Shown one piece after another: positions 37,103 to 44,370 of a stretch of 64,000 nucleotides of DNA. Source of the stretch: Myxococcales bacterium (GTDB lineage: Bacteria > Myxococcota_A > Polyangia > Polyangiales > JAFGIB01). Position numbers and translations under genes: made by a program. Positions within the stretch are counted from its first letter, which is position 1. The number at the start of each line of letters is the position of its first letter. The notes under the pieces were generated by a model, which was not told the origin of the DNA, ran no database searches, and was given only the letters and a program-made list of their open reading frames with translations. The DNA lies in contig JAOUOP010000024.1 of NCBI GenBank assembly GCA_029880325.1, positions 1-64,000 of the forward strand, given 5' to 3'.

Positions 37103-37677
37103 TGAGTACGGAGCTCGAAGACGACGTCCTGCGCGCGCTCAGGCGCATCATGCGCGCCATCGACTTGCACAGCCGCCAGTTGGCCACCGCCTATGGGCTG
37201 ACCGGGCCGCAGCTGGTGAGCCTGCGCGTGATCGCCGATCGCGGGCCCATCAGCCCCAGCCTGCTGGCACGCGAGGTCTCCCTCAGCCAGGCCACGATCA
37301 CGGGCATCGTCGACCGCCTGGCGGCGCGCCAGTTGGTGCAGCGGGAGCGCTCCTCCCGGGACCGCCGCGTGGTCACCGTCACCGTCACCGAAGCCGGTCG
37401 CGCCCTGATCGAGACCGCCCCCTCCCCCCTGCAGGAGCGCTTCGTCGCGCGGCTACACGCGCTGTCGGACGAGGAGCAGGCGATCATTCGCCTGACCCTG
37501 GGCAAGATCGTCCGCATGATGGGCGGCGAGGACATCGACGCGGCGCCGGTGCTCGCCAGCGAGGAGCATATCCAGGCGCCGGCGGCGGTGCCCACGGACT
37601 CCATTGAGGACCCCCGCGAAGCCGACGACACCCGCTCCACCCGCCTCGGGAGGCCGTCCCTGGTGAAACGGCGGTGA
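37102..37677 (+). CDS. MarR-family regulator, EctR-like
   Basis: 191 residues with a MarR winged helix: LRRIMRAIDLHSRQLATAYGLTGPQL (first helices), recognition helix SLSQATITGIVDRLAARQLV and wing RERSSRDRRVVTVTVTE. The N-terminal RAIDLHSR, the QERFVARL segment and the tail EDIDAAPVLASE match, from memory, EctR-type repressors that control ectoine operons in methylotrophs and other proteobacteria. Position directly before the TRAP-ectAB cluster supports this. It is probably autoregulated through the inverted repeat at its start codon. The MarR call is firm; the EctR specificity is inference. Confidence 0.85.
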   Translation: MSTELEDDVLRALRRIMRAIDLHSRQLATAYGLTGPQLVSLRVIADRGPISPSLLAREVSLSQATITGIVDRLAARQLVQRERSSRDRRVVTVTVTEAGRALIETAPSPLQERFVARLHALSDEEQAIIRLTLGKIVRMMGGEDIDAAPVLASEEHIQAPAAVPTDSIEDPREADDTRSTRLGRPSLVKRR

Positions 37678-37703
37678 CCGCCTGTGACGGCCTGTGACCG
37701 TCT
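37674..37703. promoter_or_regulatory. Three 10-bp direct repeats before the TRAP operon
   Basis: GTGACCGCCT, GTGACGGCCT and GTGACCGTCT stand head to tail, one helical turn apart, overlapping the marR stop and 88 bases before the TRAP small permease gene. Same-face direct repeats of this kind are typical for regulators binding as tandem monomers or dimers. Confidence 0.4.
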
Positions 37704-37791
37704 CGCGGAGATTCTTCGCCCACAAAACACCCGCACCTCGCCCAGAAGTTTTGAGTAGAAAATATTTGGCGCGACGGTTAGACCTGTCGGC

Positions 37792-38334
37792 GTGAACGCG
37801 CTGTACGCGATTTTCCGGCTGACCACCCGCATCGAGGCGCTCTGCCTGCAGCTGGGCATCGCCGCCATCGCCCTGCTGACCATCAGCAATGTGCTGCTAC
37901 GGGCCATCACCGGTCACAGCCTGATCTTCGCTGGCGAGCTCAATCGCTTCCTGATCGTCTGGATCACCTTCCTCGGCATCGGCTATGGCGCCAGCAGTGG
38001 CCGCCACATCCGCATGACAGCCCTGTCCGACGCCTTGCCCGAGGCCGCGCGCAAGGCCCTGATGCTGGCCGTCACGGCACTGACCAGCGCGCTGCTCGCG
38101 TGGCTGACGTGGCTGTCTTTGGCGCATGTATTGGGCACGGTGCGGCAGCTGGGGGCAGTCTCACCGGTGCTGCAAGTACCGCTCTACCTGGTCTACCTGG
38201 CCGCGCCCCTGGGCCTGGCACTCGGCGCCGTCCAGTACTTCTTGGCCTTCGCGCAAAACCTCTTGTCCCCCGGCGTCTACATCGCCTACGGGCGCCCTGA
38301 CGAGCACGAGCCGACGCCGCCGGCGGCGGGCTGA
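37792..38334 (+). CDS. TRAP transporter small permease (DctQ/TeaB type)
   Basis: 180 residues starting at GTG. Four membrane helices are visible (about 12-32, 45-65, 84-105, 124-145), the standard DctQ topology, with the family motif ELNRFLIVWITFLGIGYGASSGRHIRM. It pairs with the large permease encoded five bases downstream to form the membrane unit of a sodium-driven TRAP transporter. The binding protein of the set resembles the ectoine binder TeaA, so this is likely the TeaB equivalent. Confidence 0.88.
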   Translation: MNALYAIFRLTTRIEALCLQLGIAAIALLTISNVLLRAITGHSLIFAGELNRFLIVWITFLGIGYGASSGRHIRMTALSDALPEAARKALMLAVTALTSALLAWLTWLSLAHVLGTVRQLGAVSPVLQVPLYLVYLAAPLGLALGAVQYFLAFAQNLLSPGVYIAYGRPDEHEPTPPAAG

Positions 38335-38339
38335 AACCC

Positions 38340-39641
38340 ATGCTGCCCCTGGTCCTACTGGGCGTGATGCTCCTGCTGCTCTTCATGGGCTTTCCCATGA
38401 AGGTGCCGCTTTTGGCCGCGGCGCTGCTCGCGCTCGTCGTTTTCTTTCCGGCCGGTGACCCGGCGACCCTCGTGCAGCAGATGATCTCGGGCGTGGAGCC
38501 GGCGGCTCTGATCGCCGTGCCCATGTTCATCCTGGCCGCCGAGATCATGACCCGCGGTCAAACCGCCGACCGCCTGCTCGACCTGGTCATGGGCATGGTG
38601 GGGCACGTGCGCGGCGGGCTGCCGATCGCCTGCGCCGTCAGCTGCACGCTTTTCGGCGCCCTCAGCGGCTCGACCCAGGCCACCGTGGTGGCCGTGGGCG
38701 GTCCGCTCAGGCCGCGGCTGTTGAAAGCCGGCTACCCCGATAGCTTCAGTACGGCGCTGATCATCAACGCCAGCGACATCGCCCTGCTGATCCCGCCGTC
38801 CATCGGCATGATCGTCTACGGCGTGGTCTCGGGGACTTCCATCGGCGAGCTCTTTATCGCCGGCATCGGACCGGGCTTGCTGATCCTGCTGCTCTTCTGC
38901 GTCTACAGCGTGATCGCAAGCAAGCGCTTCGGCGTCGAACCCTTGCCGCGGGCCGACGGCAGCGCGCGCCTCGCCGCCCTGCGTCGAGCGCTTCTGCCCC
39001 TTGGATTCCCCGTGATCGTCATCGGCGGCATCTACAGCGGCATCTTCAGCCCCACCGAGGCGGCCGCCGTCTGCGTCTTCTACGCCCTTGTGCTCGAGGT
39101 CTTCATCTTCCGCGCGCTTTCCCTGGACGCCCTGCCGGACATCGCGCTGTCCACGGGACTCATCACCTCGGTCGTCTTTATCCTGGTGGCCGCTGGCGCC
39201 GCCTTTTCCTGGACACTCTCCTACGCCGAGTTGCCGAGCCATCTGGTGGAGCAAACCCTGGGGCTGGGTCCGGACTCCAGCTACGCGAGCGTGATGACGG
39301 CCATCGCCGTCGCCTACTTCATCGGCTGCATGTTCGTCGACCCCATCGTCGTGATCCTGATCCTGACGCCGATCTTTCACCCGCTGGCGGTGGCAGCAGG
39401 TATCGACCCGGTACTGGTCGGCACCCTGGTCACACTGCAGGTGGCGATCGGTTCGGCCACCCCACCCTTCGGCTGCGACATCTTCACGGCCATCGCCATC
39501 TTCCGCCGTCCTTACCTGGAAGTTATCCGCGGCACCCCACCCTTCATCGCCATGCTGGTGGCCGCTTCGATCTTGCTGGTCGCCTTTCCCGAGATCGCCC
39601 TGTCCTTGCGCGACCTGGCCTTTCGCGACGGTGGACCATGA
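38340..39641 (+). CDS. TRAP transporter large permease (DctM/TeaC type)
   Basis: 433 residues, about twelve hydrophobic segments, the usual DctM length. Typical motifs are FMGFPMKVPLL, AVPMFILAAEIM, LFGALSGSTQATVVAVGG, LIINASDIALLIPPSIGMIVYG and GSATPPFGCDIF; the Ser/Asn-rich clamshell regions bind sodium and substrate in this family. Its TGA overlaps the ATG of the binding-protein gene by four bases. Together with the small permease and the binding protein it imports a solute, likely an ectoine-type osmolyte. Confidence 0.92.
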   Translation: MLPLVLLGVMLLLLFMGFPMKVPLLAAALLALVVFFPAGDPATLVQQMISGVEPAALIAVPMFILAAEIMTRGQTADRLLDLVMGMVGHVRGGLPIACAVSCTLFGALSGSTQATVVAVGGPLRPRLLKAGYPDSFSTALIINASDIALLIPPSIGMIVYGVVSGTSIGELFIAGIGPGLLILLLFCVYSVIASKRFGVEPLPRADGSARLAALRRALLPLGFPVIVIGGIYSGIFSPTEAAAVCVFYALVLEVFIFRALSLDALPDIALSTGLITSVVFILVAAGAAFSWTLSYAELPSHLVEQTLGLGPDSSYASVMTAIAVAYFIGCMFVDPIVVILILTPIFHPLAVAAGIDPVLVGTLVTLQVAIGSATPPFGCDIFTAIAIFRRPYLEVIRGTPPFIAMLVAASILLVAFPEIALSLRDLAFRDGGP

Positions 39642-40711
39642 GCGCGCCAGGACATCGCCTTCGCCCCAGCCGACATGCGCTCGCAGCGCTGGCGGGCCTG
39701 TGGCTTTCGCTTTCGGCCTGCGACGGACCCATGACCGGCCGCGAAGTCGAGACCTGGCGCTTCGCCATCGAGGAGACCGCCGGCAGCGTGCAGGATGCCT
39801 ATGCCCAGCGCTTCAAGCAGCGCATCGAGGCCGAAACCAACGGTCAGGTGCGCGTCGTGGTCTACCCCTACGGCGCCCTCGGCACCTCCGACAACATCCT
39901 CGAGCAGGTCCACAACGGCACGCTCGACCTGGCCATGTCCTCGCCCGGTCACCTGGGCAAGCTGATCCCCGAGGTACAAGTCTTCCTCTTGCACTTCACC
40001 CTCGACGCCGACGGAGAAGTCAACCGCTGCGCGCTTTCGGATCCGGCACTGAAAGCGGCCCTCGACGCCCTCTACCACCAAAAGGGCCTGCGCTTCCTCG
40101 GCGCCTACCCGGAGGGCGAGATGGTGTGGACGACCCAACGTCCGGTGCGCGCGCCCCGGGATTTCGAGGGCATGAAGTTTCGCGTGATGACCTCGCCCCT
40201 GCTGATCGCCGCCTACGAGGCCTACGGCGCAAACCCCACGCCCCTGCCCTACGGCGAGGTCTACAGCGGCCTGCAGCTGGGCATGATCGACGGTCAGGTC
40301 AATCCGGTTTTCGCGATCGAGGAGATGAGCTTTTACGAAGTGACCCGGTGGCTGATCTTTCCCGGACTCGCCCACTTCGTCACCACGGTGGCGGGCGGTC
40401 ACGAATTCTTCGAACGACTCGACGATGACCGGCGGGCGCTCGTGCAGCGCGTGCTCGAGGAGCTGCACCCCTACGTCTTCGAAGCTCAGGAGCGCTTCAA
40501 CCGCGAGCGGCTGGCGACGATCGGCGAGCGCAAGCCCTCGCTCCAGCTGCTGCACCTGACGGCGGCGGAGCGGGCGGCGTTCCGGCGGGCCGCCGAGCCG
40601 GTGCGCGCCCGTTTTCTGGAGCAAGCGGGAGCCGCCGGAGCACAGCTGCTGTCGACCCTGGAGGCCGCCCGGACGCGGTGCCGCGGCGCAGGACAGGCCG
40701 CAAATCGTTGA
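39638..40711 (+). CDS. TRAP substrate-binding lipoprotein, TeaA-like
   Basis: 357 residues. The signal peptide ends in a lipobox (SLSAC), so the binding protein is membrane-anchored rather than free. The DctP fold follows: WRFAIEETAGSVQDAYAQRF at the start, GTSDNILEQVHNGTLDL, AYPEGEMVW, FEGMKFRVMTSPLL and TPLPYGEVYSGLQLGMIDGQ. From memory these segments align well with TeaA, the ectoine/hydroxyectoine binder of Halomonas elongata, better than with C4-dicarboxylate DctP proteins. The gene lies just upstream of ectAB. Substrate is inferred from this match and the context. Confidence 0.85.
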   Translation: MSAPGHRLRPSRHALAALAGLWLSLSACDGPMTGREVETWRFAIEETAGSVQDAYAQRFKQRIEAETNGQVRVVVYPYGALGTSDNILEQVHNGTLDLAMSSPGHLGKLIPEVQVFLLHFTLDADGEVNRCALSDPALKAALDALYHQKGLRFLGAYPEGEMVWTTQRPVRAPRDFEGMKFRVMTSPLLIAAYEAYGANPTPLPYGEVYSGLQLGMIDGQVNPVFAIEEMSFYEVTRWLIFPGLAHFVTTVAGGHEFFERLDDDRRALVQRVLEELHPYVFEAQERFNRERLATIGERKPSLQLLHLTAAERAAFRRAAEPVRARFLEQAGAAGAQLLSTLEAARTRCRGAGQAANR

Positions 40712-40785
40712 TTGTCGGGGACCTCACCGACTTGATGCCCCCGTTTGCAGACATCGGATGCACGTGATAGGAAGATCCTTCGCAT

Positions 40786-40813
40786 ACAAACTATCTGCTT
40801 CCGAACTGTTTGT
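40786..40813. promoter_or_regulatory. Inverted repeat ACAAAC-N16-GTTTGT before ectA
   Basis: ACAAAC (40786-40791) and GTTTGT (40808-40813) flank an AT-rich 16-base spacer in the 113-base leader of ectA. The gap separates ectAB from the transporter genes and could hold a salt- or regulator-controlled promoter. No clear -10/-35 pair was assigned. Confidence 0.3.
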
Positions 40814-40824
40814 TGCCTAACAGA

Positions 40825-41376
40825 ATGACCGAAGAAATCGAAGCCGCGACCCCGCGGAATCGGGCGACGGACGCCCCGGAGTACCGCATTCGGGCCCCGC
40901 GCGCCGAAGATGGCGCTGCAATCTGGCGCCTGGTGCAGGCCTGCGGTGTGCTCAGCGTCAACTCCGCCTACAGCTACGTCTTGATGGCCGACCAATTTTC
41001 CGCGACCTGCGCACTCGCCGAATGCGAGGGACGCCCCGAGGGCCTGGTGATCGGCTTTCGACCACCTCGACACCCCGACGCGCTCTTCGTCTGGCAGATC
41101 GGCGTCCATCCCCGCGCCCGTCACAGCGGCCTGGCCAGGCGCATGCTCGAAGCGATTTTCGCGCGCCCCGAAAACCGCGACCTCGATCAGTTGCTCACGA
41201 CGGTGACCCCAGGCAACCGCGCCTCGGAAGCCATGTTTCGCAGCTTCGCGGCCCACAGGGACGCCGCGATGGAGATGGTCGGAGGCTATCGCGCCGACTT
41301 CTTTCCCGACACCCCCGAAACCGAGCGCTTGTTTCGCATTCACTGGCAGAAGAACCCAGGAGACGCCACATGTTAG
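40825..41376 (+). CDS. ectA: L-2,4-diaminobutyrate N-acetyltransferase EctA
   Basis: 183 residues from ATG 40825. It is a GNAT acetyltransferase with the EctA-specific series RAPRAEDGAAIWRLVQACG, LSVNSAYSYVL, GFRPPRHPDALFVWQIGVHP and the acetyl-CoA loop RARHSGLARRML, then TVTPGNRASEAMFRSFA. EctA acetylates L-2,4-diaminobutyrate at the gamma nitrogen, the middle step of ectoine synthesis. The ectB ATG lies inside its end (7-base overlap). No ectC gene follows in the window. Confidence 0.93.
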   Translation: MTEEIEAATPRNRATDAPEYRIRAPRAEDGAAIWRLVQACGVLSVNSAYSYVLMADQFSATCALAECEGRPEGLVIGFRPPRHPDALFVWQIGVHPRARHSGLARRMLEAIFARPENRDLDQLLTTVTPGNRASEAMFRSFAAHRDAAMEMVGGYRADFFPDTPETERLFRIHWQKNPGDATC

Positions 41377-42656
41377 AGACCTTCGAACGCCTCGAGTCCG
41401 AGGTACGTGGCTACTGCCGGGGCTGGCCCACGGTCTTCAGCACCGCGCGCGGCGCCGAGATTTTCGACCGCGGCGGGCGCCGCTACATCGACCTCTTCGC
41501 GGGCGCTGGCGCCCTGAACTACGGTCACAGCCATCCTCTGCTGAAAAAAGCCCTGCTCGACTACCTCGGCTCCGACGCCATCGTGCACAGCCTGGACATG
41601 GCGACCGAGGCCAAGGAACGCTTTCTGCTGGCCCTAGAAGCACGCGTCCTGAGGCCCCGCGGCCTCGACTACAAAGTGCAATTTCCCGGACCGACCGGAA
41701 CCAACTCCGTGGAGGCCGCGCTCAAACTCGCGCGTAAGGTCACCGGACGCTACACCGTGGCCTCCTTCACCAACGCCTTCCACGGCATGACCCTGGGCTC
41801 GCTGGCGGTGACGGGCAATAGCGGCAAGCGCGCCGGCGCCGGCCTGCCCCTTGGCCACTCGCCCACCCTGCCTTTCGCCGGCTACATGGAAGGCGGAACC
41901 GACAGCCTCGACTACTTCGAGTCGCTCTTGCAGGACACCAGCAGCGGCGTCGACACCCCGGCCGCAGTGATCGTCGAGTCGGTCCAGGCCGAGGGCGGCG
42001 TCAACGTCGCATCCAACCGATGGTTACAGCGACTGCGCGAGTTGACCGAGCGTTGGGGCGTGCTGCTCATCGTCGACGACATTCAGGTCGGATGCGGGCG
42101 CACGGGGCGCTTCTTCTCCTTCGAAGAGGCCGGCATCGAACCCGACATCGTCTGCCTCTCCAAGTCGCTCAGCGGCTACGGCCTGCCGCTGTCTCTGGTG
42201 CTGATCAAGCCGGAACACGATGCCTGGAACCCGGGCGAACACAACGGCACCTTCCGTGGCCACAATCCGGCCTTCGTGACCGCGACCGCGGCGCTCGAGC
42301 ACTTTTGGTGCGACGACGCCTTCAGCGCGCAAGTGCGGGAGCGAAGCCGCGAGCTCAACACCTGGATCGAAGCAGCCGCCAAGCGCTGCGATGCGCGCCC
42401 CAAGGGCCGCGGTATGATCCAGGGGCTCGAGCTTCCCTACGACGTCGCCGCCGGCGTCGCGCGGCGGGCCTTCGCGGCGGGCGTTCTGATCGAGACCTCC
42501 GGCGCGCGCGACGAGGTCCTGAAGGTCCTGCCACCGCTGACGATCGAGCGCGAGCTGCTGGCCGAGGGTCTCGACATCGTCGGCAGCTGCCTCGAGGAGG
42601 AACTGCGCACCCGCGGCGCCCAGCGGAGTGTCGCGGAATCGAGCGCCAGCCTCTGA
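41370..42656 (+). CDS. ectB: Diaminobutyrate-2-oxoglutarate transaminase EctB
   Basis: 428 residues from ATG 41370. It is a class III PLP aminotransferase with ERLESEVRGYCRGWP, IDLFAGAGALNYGHSHP, VQFPGPTGTNSVEAALKLAR, the metal/PLP segment IVDDIQVGCGRTGRFFSFE and PLP lysine 265 in CLSKSLSGYG, all as in EctB. It converts aspartate semialdehyde plus glutamate into L-2,4-diaminobutyrate. Gene order ectA-ectB is standard, but ectC (ectoine synthase), ectD and ask are missing from the next 21 kb. With EctA, the expected product is N-gamma-acetyl-diaminobutyrate unless EctC is encoded elsewhere. Confidence 0.95.
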   Translation: MLETFERLESEVRGYCRGWPTVFSTARGAEIFDRGGRRYIDLFAGAGALNYGHSHPLLKKALLDYLGSDAIVHSLDMATEAKERFLLALEARVLRPRGLDYKVQFPGPTGTNSVEAALKLARKVTGRYTVASFTNAFHGMTLGSLAVTGNSGKRAGAGLPLGHSPTLPFAGYMEGGTDSLDYFESLLQDTSSGVDTPAAVIVESVQAEGGVNVASNRWLQRLRELTERWGVLLIVDDIQVGCGRTGRFFSFEEAGIEPDIVCLSKSLSGYGLPLSLVLIKPEHDAWNPGEHNGTFRGHNPAFVTATAALEHFWCDDAFSAQVRERSRELNTWIEAAAKRCDARPKGRGMIQGLELPYDVAAGVARRAFAAGVLIETSGARDEVLKVLPPLTIERELLAEGLDIVGSCLEEELRTRGAQRSVAESSASL

Positions 42657-42798
42657 CGGTGCGCTATCGGCGACTTGCCGTGATAGGCACAGGGAGTCGC
42701 CGGCAGCTTCGGGCGCCGGACCATCGAGAATTGAACGGGGATTGACTCAAATCGTGGTACGGGGCGTCGGATGCTCAATGCGCCATCCGGAGGCTATG

Positions 42799-43443
42799 AT
42801 GCGAATCGCTGGCTGTCTGTGCCTGATGCTGCTGGGTTGTTCCTCACAGGACCCACAGGTCTCCGAGGAGCCTGTCGTCACCGCCTCCACCGCGGGGGTG
42901 AAGCCGGCGTTCGCCGCCGCGCCGGAACCCGCCACCGCGCCAGAGCCTGTGGCCGCGCCCGATGTGCCGAGGGAACAGGAGCCGACAGCGACTGGCGCCG
43001 TGCCACCGGCCGGTGCCCCCGCTCCGGCTGTAAAACCGGCCGCGCCAAAACCGGCCCCGCGACCGGCTGCACGAAAGGGGCAGATCATCGAGCCAGCCAA
43101 CGATGAACCGGCTCCAGCCCCGGCAGCCGCGCCGCTGGAAGCGAAAAAGGTCTCCCCAGGGCCAGCGCCGAACGCAACGCCCAGGGACGACTACGATGCC
43201 GCCACCCAGCGCACCCGCTGCAGCGCGCTGGCAGCACACACGCTGCAGATGGTGCAGGCCGACGCGCGCGTGCAGCTCCTACCCGACAGCCTGCGCACCC
43301 GCATCGAGGAAGGCGTCAACCAGGAGTTCAAGACCCGCTGCATCAGCGAGCGCTGGTCCAAGGCTGTGATCGACTGCGGCATGAAGGCCCAGGACGAAGC
43401 CGCAGCGCGCAAATGCAAGGCGCTGCACGACTCCGGCGGCTGA
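42799..43443 (+). CDS. Ala/Pro-rich lipoprotein
   Basis: 214 residues from ATG 42799, which has CCGGAGG five bases upstream; longer starts at 42778 or 42796 fit the ribosome site less well. The signal peptide ends in lipobox LLGC (Cys14). About 130 residues of Ala/Pro/Glu-rich, probably disordered linker follow. The C-terminal about 75 residues (TRCSALAAHTLQMVQADARVQ..CISERWSKAVIDCGMKAQDEAAARKCKALH) are helical with four cysteines, like small secreted or periplasmic helical domains of myxobacteria. Function unknown. Confidence 0.65.
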   Translation: MRIAGCLCLMLLGCSSQDPQVSEEPVVTASTAGVKPAFAAAPEPATAPEPVAAPDVPREQEPTATGAVPPAGAPAPAVKPAAPKPAPRPAARKGQIIEPANDEPAPAPAAAPLEAKKVSPGPAPNATPRDDYDAATQRTRCSALAAHTLQMVQADARVQLLPDSLRTRIEEGVNQEFKTRCISERWSKAVIDCGMKAQDEAAARKCKALHDSGG

Positions 43444-43457
43444 GGGCCCACAAGGCT

Positions 43458-44321
43458 TCAGTCCTCCAGGAACATGTCATCGGCCTCGTCGCGCAGGCTC
43501 TCGGCGCGATCCTGCGCGATCATCGCGAAGGGCGCCGCGCCCACTTCGGCGGCGAGGACCTCGGCGATCAGCTGGTCGAAGAGGGCGCGATCCTGGAGGT
43601 TGAATGCGCACAGCTCGGCGGCCGCGACCTTCATGGGTAGCGCGAGGTCGCCGCCATGGGAGGCCGCCTGCCGCAGCATGGCAAGGCCCGTTTCGGGTGC
43701 GCCTCCCAGGGGCTTGGGCATCCAGCAGGTATAGGCGCCCAGGATCAGCGGACCCAGGCCGTCGCGCAGGCGCGGATCGGCAGCCACGGCCCGCTCGAGG
43801 AGCAGCCGCGCGGTGGGCACATCGAGCATGGCATCGATGCCCGAGGTGGCACCGAGTAGAGACGCGAAATAGGCCGCGCCGGCCGAAAGTAACGTCTCGC
43901 CGTGCTCGGGGCCCACGTGGGTATCGAGCCAGGCCTCGAATTTTTCAAAGCCTTCGCTTTGCTCCGGATCGAAGCCCGCATCGTGATGCTTGAGCAGACA
44001 CTCGGCCAGGCGCCTCGCAGCACGAACCTCTTCGGCCCCACGCGTCCGCGAACGCTCAGCCCGGCCCTGCTCGTCGGGCATCACCAACCACAAAAGCCCG
44101 TTGCCCGAGCGCGCCAGGATCTCGTCGGCCACCTCGCGCTCGCTTTCGCCCACCTCGCAGATGAGCTTCGCAACCGCTGCCGCGGGCGCCGGCTCGGCGG
44201 CTGCCGCGGGTTGCGAACCGGACACAGCCTTTTTCCCCACCTCACTCGACGGCTTCTGGGGACCGGCTCCGCAGCCCAGACATAACACCACAAATCCCGT
44301 AGCGATCGACCTTCGTAGCAT
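43458..44321 (-). CDS. TatT-like (TRAP-associated TPR-fold) lipoprotein
   Basis: 287 residues with a lipoprotein-type signal peptide (cysteine near residue 17) and an Ala/Pro linker. The rest is alpha-helical. LLSAGAAYFASLLGATSGIDAMLDVPTARLLLERAVAADPRL and the LGAYTCWMPKPLGGAPETGLAMLRQA segment match, by recall, the TatT family (TRAP transporter T component), a water-soluble trimeric TPR-like partner of TRAP binding proteins described in Treponema. A complete TRAP operon lies 3 kb away, on the other strand. A link between the two is inference; TatT-like proteins also occur without it. Confidence 0.6.
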   Translation of the reverse strand: MLRRSIATGFVVLCLGCGAGPQKPSSEVGKKAVSGSQPAAAAEPAPAAAVAKLICEVGESEREVADEILARSGNGLLWLVMPDEQGRAERSRTRGAEEVRAARRLAECLLKHHDAGFDPEQSEGFEKFEAWLDTHVGPEHGETLLSAGAAYFASLLGATSGIDAMLDVPTARLLLERAVAADPRLRDGLGPLILGAYTCWMPKPLGGAPETGLAMLRQAASHGGDLALPMKVAAAELCAFNLQDRALFDQLIAEVLAAEVGAAPFAMIAQDRAESLRDEADDMFLED

Positions 44322-44370
44322 GCCCGCGAGCCAATCACGGCCGGCGCGAAATGAAAAGCCAGCACCGCGG

